This document shows, piece by piece, positions 48,301 through 59,435 of a stretch of DNA of 64,000 bases. The DNA comes from Brachypodius melanocephalos. Lineage: Eukaryota; Chordata; Aves; Passeriformes; Pycnonotidae. A model generated the notes under the pieces. It saw only the letters and a program-made list of their open reading frames with translations. It did not search any database and was not told the DNA's origin. Every line of letters begins with the position of its first letter. Positions within the stretch are counted from its first letter, which is position 1. The stretch is taken from positions 4,072,579-4,136,578 of the forward strand of contig VZSR01000598.1 of NCBI GenBank assembly GCA_013398615.1. Direction: 5' to 3'. Position numbers and translations under genes: made by a program.

Positions 48301-51300
48301 CATTTATGGGCTGTTCTGTTTATCCATCAGGAAGTGCCATGTGTCTACACACAAGTTATCTTCTAGCAGCCTTAGAGGGCTGCTCTCTCACCACTTAGAG
48401 GGAAATAATTAAACAGCTTGAGGATGAAAACAAGACTTCTTGGCACCTTTCTTGTCCACTCCTTTTGCATTTCTTGCTGCATTTCTGAAGCGCCACAGCC
48501 AAGTCCCTGTGCACAGCTCAACCCCACACAGGATCAATAGCAGAAAAGATAAATCTGTTGGAATTGACTACAGGCTGTTCTGTCACTAAGTGACGATGAA
48601 AAATGATCACTACTTGAATGCACTGCATTTTTATCTTTAAATCTTTCAATAGAAGCAGCGTCAATAACAGAGCACTAAATAATCTCTAGATAGAAGGAAA
48701 ATCTTTCTTTTTTTTCTTTTTTTTTAATATGGATGTCACTTTTTTCGGAGGCCTTAAATACTGAAGTAAAAAATTAGATCTGCAAATTCCAGTAAGTGAT
48801 TGTCTGTTTAGACAAACTATGTCTCATTTTAGGAAAGACTGGCTGGATTCTACTTGAAAACATTGTTCAATTCCATATCATGAATGCACCAGGGTAACTC
48901 TAAGTGGAATATGCAGAAATAAAATAAATAAGGATTTTTTTTTCTCATGTTCCTTTGGGGATAATATATCTCTCTGAATTGGATACACCTGCCAGAGATG
49001 GCCTTTCTTTGCTTTAAAATATGTCTGACCTTTCCCTCAGCTAACTGGATGCAGTTTACCATATTGGCCTAAGCATAAAGCAAAGACTTTTTCAGATAAT
49101 AGCCTTTGGAAACAATCCAATCCATTCTGCATCCCCTGCCCACGCCACACATACCAACCCTGTGGACACTGTCAGCTGGCACAGAGGAGTGACAGCAGGC
49201 TGGCACCGACAGGCCACTGTCCTGCGTGTGGCTTTTGGGTTTGCTGCTCTTGGTGGGGCAGAACCCAAAGGGCTGACCCTGGCTGGGGGTGCTGGAAGCT
49301 CTGTGGCCCCACTGTGAGGGCATCTGCTCCAGTTCTGTTCTGACAAAAGGAAGCCAAGTTTTTATTTGAAGCCAGGTTGTTTCCACATCATCTGCTGCCT
49401 CTGCTATCTCCAAGTGTTGATGTCCCTTTCATTATGAGACAGCAAGGAACACTCTGCTGTCTTTGACATCAAATTGGTTAATTTTTATTTTCCCCTTAAT
49501 GTAGGATGTTTTCCATAACAGTGTCTGAGGGTTAGAAGCTTCTGCTAAATCCAGTCCAGTGGCAATTGGAGCAGTGTCAGTTGGGTCCTGGTAACATGTT
49601 GAGTGCTGCAGTGACTCAGGGATGATCTGTGCACTGTTTGGATATGTGTGTTCCCCAAAACACAAAACCCCCTCCAGAGGCAAAGCTCTTTTGGTTGTGG
49701 ACTCTGTGAACTGAGCTCTGTTTAGATGCCCTGCAGGTTCCAGAGTAGGGTCCTGAAGCAGGCAGCAGTGCTGTAGAAGGGCTTATCAATTGAAAACTCC
49801 CTTTGTATGTACTCCGAGTTTAGTTCAAGCTGCTCTCCTGAGTAAAGGTCAAGATGAAGTACTGAATTTCTGGAATGCTAAAGTTCTGAATATCCCAGAA
49901 CTTTGCTTTATTCTGCTTGTTTTGTCTGGATACCTATTAAAAAGTTTGGCTGGCTATCCTCTTTGATGGGTTGATGAAGAACAGTGAGTGTGGAATAACT
50001 TGAAGAAAATACTGGTCTGTGCAGTTGCTAGAAGTGCTTGACTTGTTTGGAAAACAGCAGGTTTCCATGCTGTTTTTTTCATTCATCCTCAAGCATACTT
50101 GACTGTATTTATTTTTGTTGTTGGCCTCCCCTTTTGACAGGTGGAGAAGAAAAAGGGCCTGCAAGAAAAGCAGTAAAGAGTAAAAAACCTGACCTTATTG
50201 TTTCAGGATGCTTGGTGCTTTAAGGGGAAATCAGCCAAGTTTCATCTGTTAAAAATCCTGCTGAGATTGATTGGTGTATGGAGAGGTGATTATAAAAGCC
50301 AGCAAGTAGCTTAATTAGGATGGAGAATTATGAGAAGTAGCTTGGCTTTTGTGAGAAGTACTGGAGCAAATGACTCTTGGCAAGTGGCTGGTGGAACAGG
50401 GAAAGCTAAGCTCAGGAGTTGGAGGATTGCTGCTTGGCATGCTGCATTTGTATTTAGAAAGAATAAAGCTGAGGATTGCCAAACACATGCCCGAATCTGG
50501 TTCGTGTCAGGCCTTATTGTCCTGAGATTACACTTTGCACAAATAATATTTACTAATCAGGGACTTGAGAAGTCTCCGAACTTGTCTCAGGGATTTTTTA
50601 GTGTGTCAGGCTTTTTAATGAGCTGGGGGAAAAGCAGCCTGGACTATTCCAGGCTGCACGTGAGAGTTTGCTCCTGGCAAGAAGAAATGCCATGTACTGT
50701 ACCATGAACTTCATCATATTTACTCTCTTAACAGTGGGTACAGTGCCATCTAAAACTTCCCTGTGCCTGTGCAATGAAGAGCAAGAACTCCTGGATGTCT
50801 CAAGCAGGTATTGAACGACCATCAGGCTCTGAGCTTCCCCTCGCCTGCTGCAAAATCCCTGCGCAAGAACCTGGTGAGGAGGAGAATGGAGCATTATGTA
50901 TTCAACAAATTCTGCTGACTGCTGCTAGGCAGTGAGGCTGGAATGATTGTGCCAAATCCTGATCTTTCATGATAATGGAAGCGGAATTTTCCCCAAAGCA
51001 AGCCAGTATCAGAAGGAAAACCCAGGGGACAAGAGAGAGCATTTGAAAATACGGCCCAGGCATTAAAAAAAAAATAAGAAAATAGGCTTTAACTAGTTAA
51101 ATTACAGAATACACAAATATCCCAGAATTATGTAAAAGCCTGATCCTGCAGTGTTTGGGTGGGGAGAACAATGTTTAACTGACTCTAATACTGCAGAATC
51201 ATCAGTACAGACAAGAAGAAACAACTGGGTCATTCTGTCTCAGCCACTTGCATATTGCAGAGCTACTTGTCTGTTCTTGCTACTATTTCATCCCTGCTAA

Positions 51301-52711
51301 TGTCTTATTTAACCTGCTCAGGATAGTTATGATTTTGCAAATATGCAGAATATATTAAATTTTAACGACATCATTTAAAAATACGTATTTGTGCAGATTT
51401 TTCAAAATGACTGGGATCTGACTGTGTAGGGCAACAGAACACGACTCAAAGCCCAATTTAAAGAAAGTACGTTTTGAGCAGGCATCAACAGATAGACTGA
51501 AAAGCAAGGCAAAAGCATAGGGGTTTTTTTTAGATGTTGAGTGGACTAAATGCAATGTGAATTTATCTGCAAACCATCTGTGATTTCTGGTATTTTTTGG
51601 TGCCTTCACAGCTCTAATTTTAAGCAGTTCTGTAGCCTTTAAATAATGGTACTTTCTTCCCATTTGGTTTTACAGCAGATTCCCCATTTGATCACTGAAT
51701 GTTTAAAGAAAAGAAGTAACTGAGTTCTCTGCAGATTGCACACATACAGAATAAAACAGCAGCCTTTTATTTTTGCAAGTAAAATTTGACATATTTTGGG
51801 ACAGAATTCCTCATGCATAAAATAACACCATGAGTCTTGCTGGGTATGGTTTACTTTTTGTATTTTGCTTTACACCTCTCATGTAAATTCGGTGCTGGAA
51901 TAAAGTGTTGACTTCTCCAAGGAACCAAGTTCCAGAAGCAGCACAACACAACAGCAGATCTCTTTCCATTTTCTTAAAACTGATATCAAGAGTGCCGGTT
52001 TCATCAGGCAAGAGGGAATTGAAGAGTCATAATCCAGCCAGCCCTTGGTGGTTCTGCAGACAAATCTAGATTCTCTGTGTGTCATGGGGACACTTTATAA
52101 CCATAAAATGAAAGAAAACTCTCTGGATTACTGAATAGCCACCTGAAAATTGTAGTTCCTACAGTTACAGAGAGCCCCAAAGGGGATATGGAGTCCTCCA
52201 GGTCTATTTTCCATCCTCCATGATGTGGGAGAAGATCCTTTTGAATGTGAGCCTGGTCGCCTGAGATCATGAAACAATAGGAAGCTAACTCTATTCATCC
52301 CACAGGAAATCTGATGATAACTACATCATTGTCAGCTCAGTTCATTATTTCGCTGTTTCTTCTGGCAGGAGTGTTCAGATAAGATTTTTGCTCACTATTG
52401 TTGGATATAGTGGGGGATTCTGATTCAGGGAACAATAGGAAAGAAATAGCACTGAAGAGCAAGTCTCCTCCACAACTGAAAATGTCTTGCCATTTCAGCC
52501 TTCTCTAAAGGGAGGCAGGACTCATTCCCTTCTCTTGGCAGAAGCCTCAAACATGAGTCGATAACCCCTCAGCTTGTCTTCTGTTTCAATAATGCATCGT
52601 GTAGTAAACTCTGTGGCTAACTGAAGACTGAAAACCTGAAAGAAATTAATAGGAATGTAAAAATAGCAAGAACATCTTGCCAATTGCATTATTGAGCATC
52701 ACAATTATTTG

Positions 52712-52731
52712 AACAACAACAACAACAACAA
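52712..52731. repeat. (CAA)n microsatellite
   Basis: Six CAA units in the intergenic region. Confidence 0.95.
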
Positions 52732-53639
52732 AATCAGTTCATTATATTTATCTGAAGTGCTGTCAAGAATGTAGCAACGAAGTATGAAGAAATGAAGAGG
52801 TTCTGGTGATGAATATCAGTCCAGCTTGCCATAGAATAAATATCAGCATTTATCTCTGTCAGAGGAAGATAAAGATAATTTCTTATGTTATAAGTTATTT
52901 CAAATATTGAGCCCTGCTCGGACGTTTTGTGAGAGATTATCTGCACTTGCTTTGAAACCCAATAGTGGCCATTAATTGCCTCTCCTGACAACAAAATTAA
53001 TTTCTCTTAAATGAGAACGCATTTCTAATTGGACACTTTCTTCCCTAACAAATTGTTTACAGTACCTCTGCAAGGATTCTGAAGTCATCCCTTTGCTTTG
53101 ATGTTGCTGATTAATTACAGCCCACGTGGTTCTTAGTAGCTGCAATTTGAGTAACATACTTTGCTGTGAAATGTTCATCTTAATCACACACTCCCCCAGC
53201 CAAGCTTCTGCTTGAGAAGGGAACTGAACTTCTCTTGCTGCATGTGATGCCAGGCTGGATTGTTACTTTCTACCCCTCCCTTCTCTCCAACTGAATTCAG
53301 AGCTTATGTACGTTCTGAGACTGACAGCACCCAAAATGAAATTCTCTCTTTAGCCACAGAACAGATCCAGACCTGGCAGCTCAGAGCAGCTTTCCCTCTC
53401 CCATCTCATACAGTCTCTGCTCGGTGTGGAGCAGCAATGATGGGGGGAACCGAGCTGGCTGGAGAGTCACCGTGTTAGCACAGGGGTCTGCCACAGCTAA
53501 TTAGCCAGGCTGAGACACAGGGTTAATTAGCGTGGGCAGGATGCTGCACTAAGGGAGCAAGGCTGCTGTTTGCACCTCTCCACATGACACTGAGTTGTGC
53601 CACGTGGATATATCCCCTATGCTTTAAATGTGAAATTTT

Positions 53640-53890
53640 TTTGGTGGGAGATCACCAGGTCCTTGAACATCTGGCGGAGAGGATAAAAGACACCAGCTCT
53701 GCTGCTTGATCAGGTGTGGAAACCTGCCCCTATTGAGCCACCCAGATAATTTTGTAGGAGCCCACTCAACAGCTGTCAGATAATAGGATTTTTGGATGTT
53801 CCAAACATCAGCCAGATTCTTGCTTTTATGTTTTATTAATGATTTTAAGGCAAGAAGATTTTTATCGGTACCTCGGAGATATCCCTGTTC
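53640..53890. promoter_or_regulatory. Candidate conserved non-coding element upstream of MED27
   Basis: Unique sequence with AACAGCTGTCAGATAAT (E-box/TALE plus GATA), TTTATTAATGATTTTAAGG and TTTTTATCGG. Judged by texture; about 3 kb from MED27 but could serve either gene. Confidence 0.25.
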
Positions 53891-55660
53891 CACATATTTT
53901 CTCTCCATAATGCCCCCTTACAATGCACCTATAATGAAGATGAAGTGAACATGCTGCCTTGGCTTGGGCAAGCTGCCAGTTAAGGAATTTTGCTTAAAAG
54001 AAACGAGCAACATCGGCACGGCAATGCCCTACAAATGAGCACACAAAATGATGCAGCCTTTTCCTCCTAGATGTGGCAAAACAGGAGGAGGAATAACAAG
54101 AGGAAAAAGGAGCTCCTGCTCTCTTCTTCAGCCATTATCTGTAGGTGTTGAAGCAGTGCCTGCCTTAACTCCCCATGGAGCCAGTGGAGCGCTGAGTGCT
54201 CTGAATTGCCTGTTGTCTGTTCTGGAGGACTTGGCTCCTCATTTATGCAAGAAAAAGCAGATCCCTGGAGCAAAAAATTGTGAATGCCCTCCTTTGAGTT
54301 TCTAAGGCAAAGCTATGCAGTGCACTTTGTTCTACAGGGGCAAGTTCCAAATGATTTCTTATATATTTAGGGGTTTGTTTTTAGGCCACTGTTTTGTCGT
54401 TTGTTTAAAAATAGTAGAACAACTGTCAAACCTTTTTTACTGTTCCAGGTAGGATGTGAAATCAGAACTCCTTGCATTTGGGCACCACAATGACAGGGCT
54501 CTTGGAGATAATTAAAATAAGTTCAATATTGTCATGTGAAAAATATGTATTTTAAAATAGTAACTATTAAATGGAATCATCCATGTCCAAATGATGACAC
54601 AAAAAATAAGTTACAAACATCTGCAATGTGCACCAAGACTCTGAACTCTGTAGTGGGAGAAAAAAGTAATGTCATGCAGGAATGATCTCTCAGCCTGCAA
54701 GTATTCTCTTATAACACAATACCTTCTTGACCAATCTATTTTGGTCCAGAGAAAGGTATTTTATGTTTAAAATAACTAGCATTACAGATCCATAAACAGT
54801 TTAGGTTGCTGGTCTGGCTGAGATAGTCCTGTCCTTTCTGCCTCTGGCTGCTTTTCTTTGATTCAGTGTTTTAAGAACTATTCCTACCTTGCTCCTATTT
54901 GCCTTACTAAGTGTGCTCAGCCTGCTGGTGATTCTTTGAAGCCCACTGCTATGTATTTCACTGGCTGTGTAGGCTGAACTCCATGGCTTCAGCCTATATT
55001 GCTTCCAGGTTTGCTTTACCCCAGCGCTCAGATGGAACAGCATCCCTAAGCTCAAGAGAAGAGGAACCGCAGCCGTTTCATTTTCTCATTCTTCATGCTA
55101 AGTAATAGCGTTTCACTTTCCAATACCTCACAGGGTGTTCTGAGAACATTTAATTGATTGGATACAATTTTCAGAATCCATCACCTGACAGACAGAAAAG
55201 TGTCACTGAGTGGAGGGCGAAGCTTCGCTTCACTTGGCCACTGACACCTCGGCTATTCCTTGTCATATTCATTTCCATTTTACATACAAAAAAAAAAAAA
55301 TCAGCCATGGCTAAAGGATCTGTGTGGATTTTGCTTGCTGAATTTAATTAATACCTTTATGAAAGGGGTTGTTATTTACTTTAGAAGCTGAGAAAACAAA
55401 AGACCCATCCCTGTGCTGCAGTTTACTCTGTGTGGAGAAACTATTGGCCTGTGCAGTGCTTCGTTTACTTTAGCTCTATTTATTTTAGCTGCACTCTGAG
55501 GGTGAAAAGAGCTGGAAGTGGCATAGGAAACATAAGCAGCTCCTACAAAATCAAACCAGCACTGTTTACTGCTGTGAAAGCACGCCTGAACTTTGCAGTG
55601 CTTTGCAAAGGTTGGGTAATGAGGGCCTCGTTTCAGCAGTAATCACAGTTGAAATACAGA

Positions 55661-55766
55661 AACACAGAATCACAGGCTGGTTTGGGTTAGAAAGAGCTTC
55701 GAGGTCATCTCATTTCACCCCCTGCCATGGGCAGGGACACATTTCATTGCACCAGGTGGCTCCATC
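55661..55766 (-). mobile_element. CR1 LINE fragment (3' end)
   Basis: The plus strand reads AGAATCACAGGCTGGTTTGG, then CGAGGTCATCTC, CACCCCCTGCCATGGGCAGG and GACAC, which is the reverse complement of the CR1 3' end. It is truncated after about 100 bases. Confidence 0.85.
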
Positions 55767-56042
55767 ACTAAGACAGGAACTATAACATGGGACTTGCACA
55801 TCCCAGTCTCCCAGGAGCATCAGGATGATGGAAGTGCTCTTGCCTGCATCCATCTCAGTGCAGTTATTGCAGCAGGACTGGGGCCCTTGCTTTCCATTCC
55901 AAATGGTTTTATTTCTGGTTCTGTGCCTGAGAAACACCCTACAGATCCACAGAACCTGCAAGAGCGGGAACAAACCCTACAAATAAATCATTGTGGTCTG
56001 CTGCTTCCACGAGAGGGGAAACGGAGGTGCAGGCATTGATCG

Positions 56043-56335
56043 CTTCTCTCTGGTGACCAGTGACAGGACCTGAGGGAATGATATGGAGCTGTGTCAGGGG
56101 AGGTTTAGATTAGATTTAGGAAAAGGTTCTTCCCCCAGAAGGTGGTGGGGCACTGCCCAGGCTCCCCAGGGAATGGGCAGGGCCCAAGGCTGTCAGAGCT
56201 CCAGGAGTGTTTGGATAACAGGGGACATGGTGGGATTGTTGGAGTGTCCACGCAGGGCCAGGGCTTGGACTTGATGATCCTTGAGTCTCTTCCAATTCAG
56301 GGTATTTTGTGATTCTATGATTCAGTAATTTTGTG
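56043..56335 (+). mobile_element. CR1 LINE fragment (3' end)
   Basis: A sense-orientation CR1 3' part with the typical words CTGTGTCAGGGGAGGTTTAG, GGTTCTTCCCCCAGAAGGTG, GGCACTGCCCAGGCTCCC and CTTGATGATCCTTGAG, ending in an ATTCT-type tail (GTGATTCTATGATTC). It is fairly well preserved, so relatively young. Confidence 0.9.
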
Positions 56336-56350
56336 ATTCTGGGCATCTTG

Positions 56351-56600
56351 GTGATGCAGTTTAGAGGTTATGGTAGTAGCTCTGGGGGGATGGTTAGAAT
56401 TAATGATTTACAGAGTCACGGGATATTCCGAGCTGAAAGGGACACACATGGGACACACAAGGATCATCAAGTCCAACTCTCAAGTAAATGACCCACACAT
56501 AAACCCACAGCCTTGGTGTTATTAGCACCACGCCCTATCCAACTGAGCTAGTCCCATGCTTTCCACAGGTCTCTTCCAACCCCGCCGACTCCGTGATTGT
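56351..56600 (+). mobile_element. CR1 3' end interrupted by the SINE
   Basis: The left part (56,351-56,411) reads as a CR1 3' region (GTTTAGAGGTTATGGTAG, then GATGGTTAGAATTAATGATT). The right part (56,566-56,600) is the remainder (GGTCTCTTCCAACCCCG, then GACTCCGTGATT). Joined, they give the order seen in other avian CR1 ends, so the minus-strand SINE probably inserted into this copy. The right part ends about 145 bases before the MED27 ATG. Confidence 0.6.
56411..56555 (-). mobile_element. TguSINE1-like SINE (tRNA-Ile head, CR1 tail)
   Basis: Read on the minus strand, the element starts near 56,555 with a tRNA-like segment: the A box TAGCTCAGTTGG, then the anticodon region GTGGTGCTAATAACACCAAGG, which is tRNA-Ile with AAU, then a degraded B box (GGGTTTATGTGTGGG). 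After it comes a CR1-type tail (GTTGGACTTGATGATCC, then CCCTTTCAGCTCGGAATATC). This head-plus-tail structure is that of TguSINE1, a SINE described in zebra finch and other passerines and moved by CR1 enzymes. It is too degraded in the B box to be a working tRNA gene. It is inserted within a plus-strand CR1 end. Confidence 0.85.
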
Positions 56601-56687
56601 TGCCGTGGGTGGCGCAGGAGAAGAAGATAAAAGTTTCTAAACCTTCGCTTCATGGCCATCAACAGCCGGCCCCCCACAGACGCCTGG

Positions 56688-56707
56688 ACTACATTTCCCA
56701 GAGTGCA
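56688..56707 (+). promoter_or_regulatory. ZNF143/THAP11-type site (ACTACA...CCCAGA.TGCA)
   Basis: The sequence ACTACATTTCCCAGAGTGCA matches the known vertebrate promoter motif ACTACAATTCCCAGAATGCA at 18 of 20 positions. It lies 38 bases upstream of the MED27 ATG, in the range where this motif acts in housekeeping promoters. Confidence 0.75.
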
Positions 56708-56741
56708 CAGCGGCGGCGCGGCGGGGCCGCTGGTGCCGGCA

Positions 56742-56751
56742 AAGATGGCGG
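56742..56751 (+). promoter_or_regulatory. YY1-type site overlapping the MED27 start codon
   Basis: AAGATGGCGG here matches the core YY1 motif (AAGATGGCGGC), and its ATG is the MED27 start codon. In many mammalian TATA-less genes this motif lies just downstream of the start site and overlaps the initiation codon. Confidence 0.65.
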
Positions 56752-56950
56752 ACGGGGCGCTGAGCCCCGGCGTGAACCTGGAGGCGTTTTCCCAGGCCAT
56801 CGCCGCCATCCAGGCGCTGCGCTCCAGCGTCACCAGGGTCTTCGACTGCCTCAAGGATGGGATGCGCAACAAGGAGACCCTGGAGGGCCGCGAGAAGGGC
56901 TTCGTGGCTGCCTTCCAGGAGAGCCTGCACTCCGTCAGCCGCGACCTGGG
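56745..56950 (+). CDS. MED27: Mediator complex subunit 27, exon 1
   Basis: Exon 1 encodes the first 68 residues and two bases of codon 69 of MED27 (CRSP8), a nuclear subunit of the Mediator complex, which bridges activators and RNA polymerase II. After a variable start (MADGALSPGVN) comes the conserved helical segment with LEAFSQAI, IQALRSSV, RVFDCLKDGMRNKETLEGRE and LHSVSRDL, matching human MED27 almost residue for residue; the start is one residue longer than in human. The ATG lies in an ideal context (A at -3, G at +4). An in-frame ATG at 56,652 would add 31 residues not found in the family and is rejected as the start. The exon ends GG|GTGAGC with the donor at 56951, phase 2. It sits inside a CpG island. 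Confidence 0.96.
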
Positions 56951-57597
56951 GTGAGCAGCGGCCCCGGCGGGGGTTCCCCCGGTGGGCAGGGAGGGGGTCC
57001 CGGGGTGTCCTGGCTCTTCTCAGTGCTCGGCGGGGCCGTTTTCACTGCAGGGGAAAGTTTCAGGCAAATAAATGCGAAAACGCTCCGGTTTATTCACCTC
57101 CCCAGCACCGTGCGCGTTATCCGTTCGTGATGTTCTGCTCCGGAGTCTCCAGAGGGTTGAACGTGCTCATAATATTTACCTAGTTTTTGTTCTCATTTTG
57201 TTTTCACGAAGGCCCTGTCGGTGGGATTACATTGCTAAGGTGAAGGTGTTTGGCTGCAGGGAGATTTATCTCTATATTGTGAAGTTTTTTATTAAAAAAA
57301 ATCAAACACTTCCTAGGTGCAGGCTATTCAGTAGCATCTAAGTGGTTCAGGAATGATCATTCCATTACCAAAACTTGTCAGGCTGGAAAGTTTTCCCAGG
57401 TAAGTGTAGTTGCTTAGCATCAGCAGGTGTGTTTTGTGTAAGTCGAGACAAACTGCTGAGGCCGAAGATGTGGATGAAAGTTATGGGTAGAAGAGAGAGG
57501 CTGACACACAGTTTCATTCAGCAATTTTGTGTATTTAAATTGAAAACCCTTACACAGACACAGGGACTGAGTACTTAGTGTACATGTAAGGACGTGG

Positions 57598-57695
57598 TTG
57601 ACATGGTTTAGTGGTGGACTTGGCAGTGTGAGGTTTGTGGTTGGACTTAACGATCATAAAGGTGTTTTCCAACCTAATTGACTCAATGATTGTCT
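57598..57695 (+). mobile_element. CR1 LINE fragment (3' end) in MED27 intron 1
   Basis: Contains CATGGTTTAGTGGTGGACTT, GGCAGTGTGAGGTTTGTGGT and a diverged TTTTCCAACCTAATTGACTC, the usual CR1 3' terminal block of birds, in sense orientation to MED27. Confidence 0.8.
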
Positions 57696-58135
57696 GTGTT
57701 GATCCCACCACTGGGTTGCTGGGTTTGGCTGTGTCCTCCTGGGAGCCATCAGCACTGTCCAGGGATCTGTCCACAGGTGTCCACTTAACCACCCTTCCCA
57801 GAACATCTTCTGCGTCAGGGTCTTGTGTACGAGAATTTCTTTCTTGTTGATTAAAAAGCCTTGCTGATTCTTAGTAATACAATTTGTTAGCCACTTCTGT
57901 TGGGAAAGGTGGTGAATAACCTTTCTCATGAATGATGCTGTACCCAGGTCCAGGGGTAGGCATTGTATCCCTTTGGTTTTCAGTTTTCAAGTTGAGGAGG
58001 CCTCACCATTCCCTCCATGGAAGCTGGAGCTATTCCTTTGGTTATGCTTCTTGCCTGGCTCTGTTGCCTCCTGAAGAATAATCAGGTATAACCCCAAAAT
58101 CTCATTCCCAGACAATAATAGATAACAATTCAGAA

Positions 58136-58185
58136 GCTGGACTTGGATCCTTGTGGGTCCCTTCCAACACAGGATACTCCATCAG
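58136..58185 (+). mobile_element. Short CR1 3' end in MED27 intron 1
   Basis: CTGGACTTGGATCCTTGTGG followed by GTCCCTTCCAACACAGGATA is the last 50 or so bases of a CR1 element, sense orientation. Confidence 0.75.
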
Positions 58186-59435
58186 CTGGCCTTTTCAATT
58201 AGCAAGGAAATATTCCAAGGTGTGCTGAAGTTAATATTACCAGTGGACTTTTATGTAGAGAAGATATTGACTGGTATCTCTGTTCAGCAAATCCTCAGTT
58301 ATTATGCCTAGTCACACTTGTTTTATTGTATTCTTTTGTCAAGGAGTGTTAAGCAGATTTGCAAGTGTTCACAGCATCAAGAGGCTTGGAAAGAATGTAG
58401 GCCATGGAAACTTCAAGGCATGATGATTAATAAAGGAGAATTTTGTCGTTGTGAAGTCTGGAAGTCTTTTAACTGTCAGTTCCCTGATTGTTGGGAGTTT
58501 ATTTTTGTAACCTTTCTTAAATGTAAATTGAGATATTTTGGATTTTTCTTTACAGATGTTTTCATAAACTGCCTTTTGAGTGCTGCATTTAATTTAGTGG
58601 AGGTTCTGAAGTTCAGACTTGGGTGTAGCACTGGGCAGTCAGAAGGAAAAGCAGTTGATTAGTCATGTCACTTGAAAAACTGCTTTTTATGTCTGTGCAA
58701 AGTGGCCGGTCTTTCTTCTACAGTTGATTAATGCAAGTTTGAAAAATTGCTTAACTTTTGTTATGATTAAATGTTGTGTTTGACAAATGAGATATGAAGC
58801 AATGATAGATCATTTCACAGTGAGGGATTTTTTTCAGGGGAAAATGGTGCTTATTATGCTTCAGTTGAGTATTTTACACTACAGATATACAAATTGCTCA
58901 TAGAAATCAGAAGATCCTTCCTTGTACTGAGAACTTGGAAGGCAGATACTTGATTAGAGTAATCACAGTCTTTGCAATATTGTCTCCAGGCTTAGGTCTA
59001 ATACCAGTTCTTGTGTAGATTTATATGAGGACATTATTAATTTGGAGTTCTCTAATGAAATGGTGGTGGTTAAAAAGATTACTTCTAGTATTGCAGGCAG
59101 TGCTGAAGTCAGAATTTTTTGGTTTCTGAGGAGCTGCTTTGCTCAGGAGGTGCCCTGGGCTGAGAACAGGATCTGCCATAGTCTGACTCTTTCCAGATTG
59201 TTCTCTAAGACTCTTGACTTGTACGTTCTCTCCAAGAGGAACTGAGCTTAACAACCAACAACCTGCTTCAAATTGTTTGGCTAATAAGAAGGGATATGTT
59301 TTAAATCAAATTTGGGACATATTTAAAACTCATTTAGCTGCCAAAATAGAGTTGGTGCATGCTGCTGTCCCTGGAGGATTGCACATCTGCGATTTTAGAT
59401 CTGACTCTATAAAATGCCCTTCTGCTTTCTCCCAG

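Larger units (their letters stand above)
28600..56040. other. Intergenic region between divergent NTNG2 and MED27
   Basis: About 27 kb with no open frame that I can assign to a protein family and no pair of exons with matching splice sites that encodes a known protein. It is AT-richer than the NTNG2 gene body. Repeats are sparse: a decayed CR1 (35,768-36,850), CR1 ends (37,948-38,035; 42,095-42,355; 55,661-55,766), a possible MIR-like relic (30,118-30,232) and short A/T tracts. Several non-repetitive AT-rich segments look like conserved non-coding sequence. Non-coding RNAs cannot be excluded from sequence alone. Confidence 0.7.
56640..57010 (+). promoter_or_regulatory. MED27: MED27 CpG-island promoter
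   Basis: A compact GC- and CpG-rich block starts just after the repeat cluster ending near 56,600, covers exon 1 and fades in early intron 1. There is no TATA box. A ZNF143/THAP11-type site (56,688-56,707) and a YY1-type site (56,742-56,751) are in it, the usual design of a housekeeping promoter with a short 5' UTR. Transcription probably starts between about 56,690 and 56,735. Confidence 0.8.
56951..59435 (+). other. MED27: MED27 intron 1
   Basis: A 2.5-kb intron from GTGAGC to CTCCCAG, phase 2. The first 60-odd bases belong to the CpG island; the rest is AT-rich with two CR1 3' ends in sense orientation (57,598-57,695 and 58,136-58,185). No other exon is seen. Confidence 0.9.

Noticed and set aside
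52712..52731. CRISPR-like or other regular array
   Set aside because: It is a simple CAA microsatellite; no spaced repeats exist anywhere in the window.
54801..55055. 84-codon minus-strand frame with a basic C-terminal part
   Set aside because: Looked like a possible element-encoded protein, but no family motif is visible and the length is within chance.
56480..56555. tRNA-Ile gene
   Set aside because: The B box is degraded, the acceptor stem is not complete and a CR1 tail follows directly, so it is a SINE head.
56652..56744. In-frame upstream ATG extending MED27 by 31 residues
   Set aside because: No MED27 relative has this extension; it runs through the ZNF143-type promoter site, and the downstream ATG has an ideal context.
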